Source: Adiantum capillus-veneris (Eukaryota; Streptophyta; Polypodiopsida; Polypodiales; Pteridaceae). Taken from it: a stretch of DNA of 60,000 nucleotides. Positions 55,262 through 60,000 of this stretch are shown here, piece by piece (position 1 is the first letter of the stretch; every line of letters starts with the position of its first letter). The position numbers and the translations under genes were made by a program. Under the pieces are notes generated by a model that saw nothing but the letters and a program-made list of their open reading frames with translations, was not told the origin of the DNA and searched no databases. The stretch spans positions 157,582,793-157,642,792 of the forward strand of contig CM043958.1 in the NCBI GenBank assembly GCA_014529385.2. Reading direction: 5' to 3'.

Positions 55262-57440
55262 TCACTTTTTAGAACACGTCACGTTCCTATAACCTAGGTG
55301 AAATTTAAATTCTAAGGTTTTGCAACAACCTTGTCTAACAATATCATTGTGAATTTTGTTGCCCATATGGACGTCTTGTGTAGTGTCACATGCCTGCAAG
55401 ATGAAAGCATAGGTGGTTGCATTTGGAAAGATGTCATCGCTTTGCATTTGTTGAAGGCTTCTTGTCCCTACCACATTTGGCATACATGTCTACCAAAGCA
55501 GTGCCAATCATAACATTTTTTTCCAACAACCTTGACTAATGATATCATCGCAAGTTCTTTTGTCCATCCTAGCGTCTCCCAAACTGCCACATGCCTTTAG
55601 GATGCAAGCATAGGTAATTGCACATCTGAAGAGATGCACTCACTTTGCATCAATTGAAAACAGCACAGAGTTTCCTGGCTCCACCCCTGTTCGACATATC
55701 CCGCGTTTGGTGCAATCCAGGCATAAATAATTTTTTCAACATCATCATCTTTGTGAATTTGTGTGCCCATATGAGCATCTTGCGTAGAGCCACATGTCGT
55801 CAAGATGCATGCATAGGTGATTGCATCTGGAGAGGCCCTCGCTTCAACTAAAAACATACTATAGATTTTGGCATGTCCCTATGCAATAGACCTTGTAAAC
55901 AGTGCATTCCAAGAGTCCACACTTTGGATAGGAAGCAAAAAATGGCCTAGAGCTACTTGGCCCTGCTCCTGTGGCGCATATCTCGTGACCAATGGACTCC
56001 GAGGGATGCCATTCCCATCATTGTATGCATCTGACATGCAAAAGTTTGAGAAAAATGGTCATCAAGAACATGCCCATATCGTATTGCATCTAAGAAAAAC
56101 ATTTTAGAACTTTCAAGGTGCACGCATGGGTGAATGCATTTAGAAAAAGGCCTTCCCTTTTCATCTAGTTAAAATAGCCCAGAGCTTCCTTGCCACTCCT
56201 ATGTTGGTAGTATCCTGATTGCAGTTGGGGAGGTGCTCTCATATTGAATCCAACAAAAAATATCCAGCCATTGTATTCCATCCAACTATTGTGGAGCTCC
56301 TAAGGCACTGAGCTTCCTAACTTTTAACTACTTTGTCACAAGTTAACTCACCATCAATACTCATACGTACTATTGTTGCCCCTAAAAGTAGGACTACAAA
56401 CAAGGTACAAGGAAGGATATGTGAAGTGAATCCACTAGCTAGGTTAAGCTCCATAATGGGATTGCAATAACATGACAACGATGTGTGTTTTTGAGAATTT
56501 TGAATAGATATACCCATAAGTCAAACTTAGGTATACATATATCCCTCCTCTCTTTGGAAACTGAAGCAAAGGGGATAAAAAAATTAAAATACCCCTTCAT
56601 TTGAATTAAGTGCACCCCTCAAGCTAAAATATGCTAAACATGGTTATTTTCAAGCAAACCTATTTTTTAAATTATCGAGATTTCTTCTACAAAATCCTAA
56701 TCCAAGAAAAACAATATGTAGTCTGCAATTTTAGCCTACAACTTTCAAAGGGTAGAGTTGTAATCATTTGAAATTATTGTCCTTTATCTAATTAGGAAAG
56801 ATTTCAAATTACAACCTTTACTTTATTTTTAAGAAGACACTTCAACTTTATCTCCAAAAAACTATCAATCCCAATTAAAAACGTCATTAACCTAGCATGT
56901 TGTGCAATCAATCTAATCCAAGATCACTACACATGGCATGCATATGACCATCACACCTTGATATTTTTCCATCCCCAAGTGCATCATCTATTTTAAGATC
57001 TTTCTCAATAGCCAAATGCATATGACTATTACATCTTGATTGTTTTCCGTCCATAGTTGCATCATCTTTTCTCAATGGCCACCAACAAACAATCTCATCA
57101 AAAACCTCTTGCATGTAGGCACAACTTGCTAGGAACATCCTTCAATCAGCACATCTAGAGACATTCATTGAAAATGTAGGGGTAACTGATGAGATCTAAA
57201 GCAATTCCCCTGCCTTTAGACAATGAGAACAGGTTGGAGCTTCCTGGCCCCTGGTGCATGTTAGACATATATTGCAATCCCGCCTATAATCGACTCATTC
57301 AGAGTGAGATTTACTAAAAATACCTTAAATCCTCTTGTCCCTACCCAATGTGGCATATCAAATGATGAAAACAAGTTGAGATTCCTGCCTCTATGCTTGG
57401 CAAACACATTACTAAGAACTTTGGACTCACTTTTGGGCAA
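55262..57440 (-). pseudogene. Pentatricopeptide repeat (PPR) pseudogene
   Basis: Minus-strand fragments repeat the PLS-type PPR pattern: VLSNVFAKHRGRNLNLFSSF, DMPHWVGTRGF (57330-57430); VDSWNALFTRSIA (55870-55930); ASPDAITYACILTTCGSTQD, HMGTQIHKD (55750-55840); YVEQGWSQETLCCFQLMQSE (55640-55700); AITYACILKACGSLGDARM (55540-55620); MQSDDIFPNATTYAFILQAC, MGNKIHNDIVRQG (55330-55450). These are the N-A-L-V-x-M-Y-A-K, F-D-x-M-P, S-W-N and I-L-x-A-C elements of plant PPR proteins that bind organelle RNA. Many frameshifts; no E or DYW domain seen. Confidence 0.75.
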
Positions 57441-58108
57441 AGAGAAGTGCAACGACAGCTTCGTGCTCATGGGATTCTCCAAACTCCCCACCAAGAAGAA
57501 GAGAGAGTACCTAGGAAGCCTCCTTGTGAGACTTCCAAAAGAGGCCTCTCTCCGATTTGGGAAGAAGAAGAAGATCCGTAAAAAGGGGCTCAAAAATCTA
57601 CTACTTAACGACGCATCTCCTTCCCAAAGGAGAACTCAAGAGCCCCCACCAAAAGAACGAGAAAGAAGTGAGTCTCCTACCACCTCGACAGAGATGGCTC
57701 CACGAAGACGGCGGGAAAAACGCTCTCAATCACCTCCTAAATGAAGAAGACCATCGCACACTGCTCCACACCATAATTCAAAGAGGGATGATAGAAAACA
57801 AGAGAAGAAAAAGGCGAGAAAGAGGTCACCCTCTTCTCCATCTTCTTCATCCTCTTCCTCTTATGAAGAAAGTGATGGTGTAGACAAGGAGGAACAAGGC
57901 AAGAAAAAGTGATGGTGTAGACAAGAAGGAACAAGGCAAGAAAAAGGCGAGAAAGAGGTCACCCTCTTCTCCACCTTCCTCAAATTCTTCATCTTCTGAA
58001 GAAAGTGGGCAACTTTTGAACCACCAAATAGAAGAGGCCATAGGAAATCCGATGCCATGTGGAAGAGGTCGTCCAAGATCAAGAAATTCAAAGAGGAGGA
58101 AAGAACAT
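57441..58108 (+). pseudogene. Gypsy element, charged gag N-terminal region
   Basis: Basic and Ser/Glu-rich reading (REKRSQSPPK, KKARKRSPSSPSSSSSSSYE) with a local duplication. The 37-bp block starting GTGATGGTGTAGACAAG occurs at 57870 and 57909, and a block with GGCGAGAAAGAGGTCACCCT occurs at 57813 and 57945. Stops occur. No LTR or PBS was seen between it and the PPR remnant, so the element's 5' end is missing. Confidence 0.5.
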
Positions 58109-58868
58109 CTCTTTCCTTACCTACAATGGCACCTTTGGTGCTACGGACAAAGTCTTGGCTTTCATCCAACAATTGGATGCGGCGTTTGGAGATGAGGGCT
58201 TTATGGAGTCCTCTAAGCTATGCCATGTAGCTATGCATTTTCAAAATTCCACAAGGCAATGGTGGTCTAGCCTACGGACAAATGGTGAAGCTCCACGAAC
58301 ATGGAAAGCTTTAAGAGATTCCATCATGAAGCAGTTTTTGGCTACCGATGCCAAAGACAAAGTACTCACCGAATGGCGAAGCTTAAAGCTCTCTCCTTAC
58401 GAATCTATTCATAATATGTAGACAAGTTTTGGGACTTACATCTCAAAGCCACTGTCTTCAAAAAGATGGATTTTGGATATTAAAAACAACAATTTGTGTG
58501 GGCTTAACTGAAGATATGGCGGAGTATGTCAACTCCCAAAGGCCACGCACCATATCTGTGGTCATACACCATACCACGGTGGCTTCACGAATCAATTTCC
58601 AAATAGGGGCTAAGAGAAATCTTAAGCCCATGGAGAAGAAGGACCGTAACAATGAGCCTAAGGGGAAGGACAATGTCCAAAAATCTCCTAAAGGCAACGC
58701 CAACAACAACAAAGCTAAGGAAATGGGAGTTTATAAAGGAAAAAATAAACTCTCTCTCTTGAAGAGCTTGATCTTTATCATAAAGATAACCGTTGTTTCA
58801 AGTGTGGGGAGCAAAGGCATGCTTATCATGCTTGCCCCCACAAGAATACACGAAACAAGCCTCCTAGA
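58109..58868 (+). pseudogene. Gypsy gag core and zinc knuckle
   Basis: FLTYNGTFGATDKVLAFIQQ, SKLCHVAMHFQNSTRQWWSS, LRDSIMKQFLATDAKDKV, LTEWRSLKLSPYESI, then shifted frame VDKFWDLHLKATVFKKMDF, CVGLTEDMAEYV: a Retrotrans_gag domain. The knuckle CFKCGEQRHAYHAC is near 58796-58840. It matches the knuckle of the chromovirus at 48.66 kb (CFECGEQRH), so the two are relatives. Confidence 0.85.
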
Positions 58869-58874
58869 GCTACC

Positions 58875-59483
58875 TTGGTCGAAATCCAAGAAGAGGAAGC
58901 TCACCACAAAGGATTTCCCCTATGCCATGCTTGGGGAAAGGTAAGAGAACATGATGCTTTTATTCTTTTTGACCCTGGTTCTACTCACAATTTCATATCC
59001 ACAGAGTTGGCCACCAAGCTAGGTATCCAAGCCTATGAGATGGGAGATGTCCTACCCGCCGATGGTGCTTTCAAGGGGCAAGAAGCTTCAGTTACTCCCT
59101 TAATTGGGAAATTGAGGCTCCATGTCCAAAGCTGTGTGGACAAAGAGGACTTCTTTATTTCTCCTCTCAAGCATAAGTATGTAATCCTAGGGGCACCATG
59201 GTTTGATCGCATGGCTGCCAGTGTTGAATTCCTTGAAAAGAAAATCTACTTTAGGTTTAGGGGAAAAAATATGTACCTAGATGCTAAGGAGTTGGGTAAC
59301 ACCATACCCATTGTACATACACAATCTTTCAATAAGTTAATAAAGAGCTCTATTTCCATGTACATGATTTTTGTTAAATATTTTCAAAGTGAACCTAATG
59401 CGCCTTTAACAAAAGAATATATAAATAATCACAAGGAATTCGAGTTATCCAATTTTCTCAAGGGATTTCAAGATGTTTCCTAA
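58875..59483 (+). pseudogene. Gypsy retropepsin
   Basis: 202-codon frame: PLCHAWGKVREHDAFILFDP, GSTHNFISTELATKLG, VTPLIGKLRLHVQSC, YVILGAPWFDRMAASVEF. The catalytic motif is DPGS rather than DS/TGA, and the flap-side ILGxxW motif is present. The frame is long but closes before RT, and the flanking frames are shifted, so it is scored as part of a dead element. The related element at 48.9 kb has DGGA at the same place. Confidence 0.8.
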
Positions 59484-60000
59484 ACAAGGCAATGATGACC
59501 ATGCAATTGAACTTCTTCCAGGAAGTTCACCACCTAATAAACCTCCTTATAGAGTTTCTCAAGCTCAACAAGAGGAGATTATGTGACAAGTGCATGAGTT
59601 AGTTGAGAAGGGCATGGTTAGGCCTAGCTCATCTCCATTTTGTTCACCCATGTTATTAGTGCAAAAGAAAGACGGCACATATCGTATGTGTGCCGACTAT
59701 AGAGCACTAAATAGGATCACTATCAAAAAAAGGTTTTCCCGTTCCATGGGTAGAAGACCTATTTGATAAGCTGCAAGGGTCAACCTACTTCAATAGGATT
59801 TACCTAAAAAGTGGCTACCATCAAATAAGGATAGTTGATCAAGACATTGTAAAGACCGTATTCCGCACTACGTTTGCTCTTTACGAATACATTGTCATGC
59901 CTTTTGGCTTGACCAATGCCCCAACCACATTTAACCGCTTGATGGAGAAGCTATTCAAGCCTCAAAGAACCTTTACTGGAGTGTTCTTTGATGATATTAT
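59484..60000 (+). pseudogene. Gypsy reverse transcriptase, cut by the window end
   Basis: Reading in three frames: [40 protein letters not shown], a frameshift near 59735, then [56 protein letters not shown] and VFFDDI at the edge. The first catalytic Asp, normally in DLKSGYHQIR, is Tyr (YLKSGYHQIR). The DD pair of the second motif is kept. A stop lies near 59582. Confidence 0.85.

Noticed and set aside
1-60000. tRNA or rRNA genes, CRISPR arrays, bacterial-type operons
   Set aside because: No cloverleaf-grade tRNA, rRNA stretch or spacer-repeat array was seen. tRNA-like signals are confined to PBS sites and SINE-like bodies.

Overview
This is nuclear DNA from a land plant with a large, repeat-rich genome. 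The evidence is a spliced GARP/MYB-CC transcription factor gene, plant-type Ty1/copia and Ty3/gypsy retroelements, a decayed PPR gene and very abundant (CT)n/(GA)n microsatellites. The DDE-like remnant at the left end (GKGEHDG signature) and the element types remind me of ferns or other seedless plants, but that is only an impression from memory. Only two reading frames look intact: the MYB-CC gene at 37.9-40.2 kb and a 248-codon ORF1-like frame at 43.4-44.2 kb. Nearly everything else is retroelement debris, much of it nested.

Left part (1-15.3 kb). A decayed transposase-like gene and a gypsy integrase fragment lie beside a minus-strand copia element (1.4-6.5 kb). That element is a chimera: its 5' half and 5' LTR come from one family, and its 3' half and 3' LTR from another. 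Next come a gypsy gag, its PBS and LTR on the minus strand, an array of about six 151-bp repeats, and two related plus-strand gypsy LTR-PBS-leader starts near 11.9 and 13.3 kb.

Middle (15.3-35 kb). Plus-strand gypsy sequences hold an integrase C-terminus followed, unusually, by a retropepsin-like segment. A separate coiled-coil reading frame is split in two (19.0-19.4 and 27.9-30.1 kb) by an 8.5-kb block of minus-strand copia DNA. The block contains a gag+protease-only non-autonomous element (19.8-22.85 kb) and a degraded full-length copia (22.85-27.88 kb). Then follow an LTR flanked by both a PPT and a PBS-like site, a degenerate repeat array, a CACTA-like end, SINE-like units and long GA/CT/G tracts.

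Right part (35-60 kb). The MYB-CC gene is followed tail to tail by a minus-strand, intron-bearing pseudogene of translation factor eIF3b (41.4-53.2 kb). It is broken by two successive insertions: a composite element carrying the ORF1-only frame (41.5-44.4 kb), and a gypsy chromovirus (44.8-51.9 kb, 5-bp target duplication CTTAC). The chromovirus itself holds a young 1.74-kb TRIM-like element with two identical 272-bp LTRs and target duplication TACTC. The window closes with microsatellite-flanked SINEs, a PPR pseudogene (minus strand) and a second plus-strand gypsy element that runs off the end within its reverse transcriptase.
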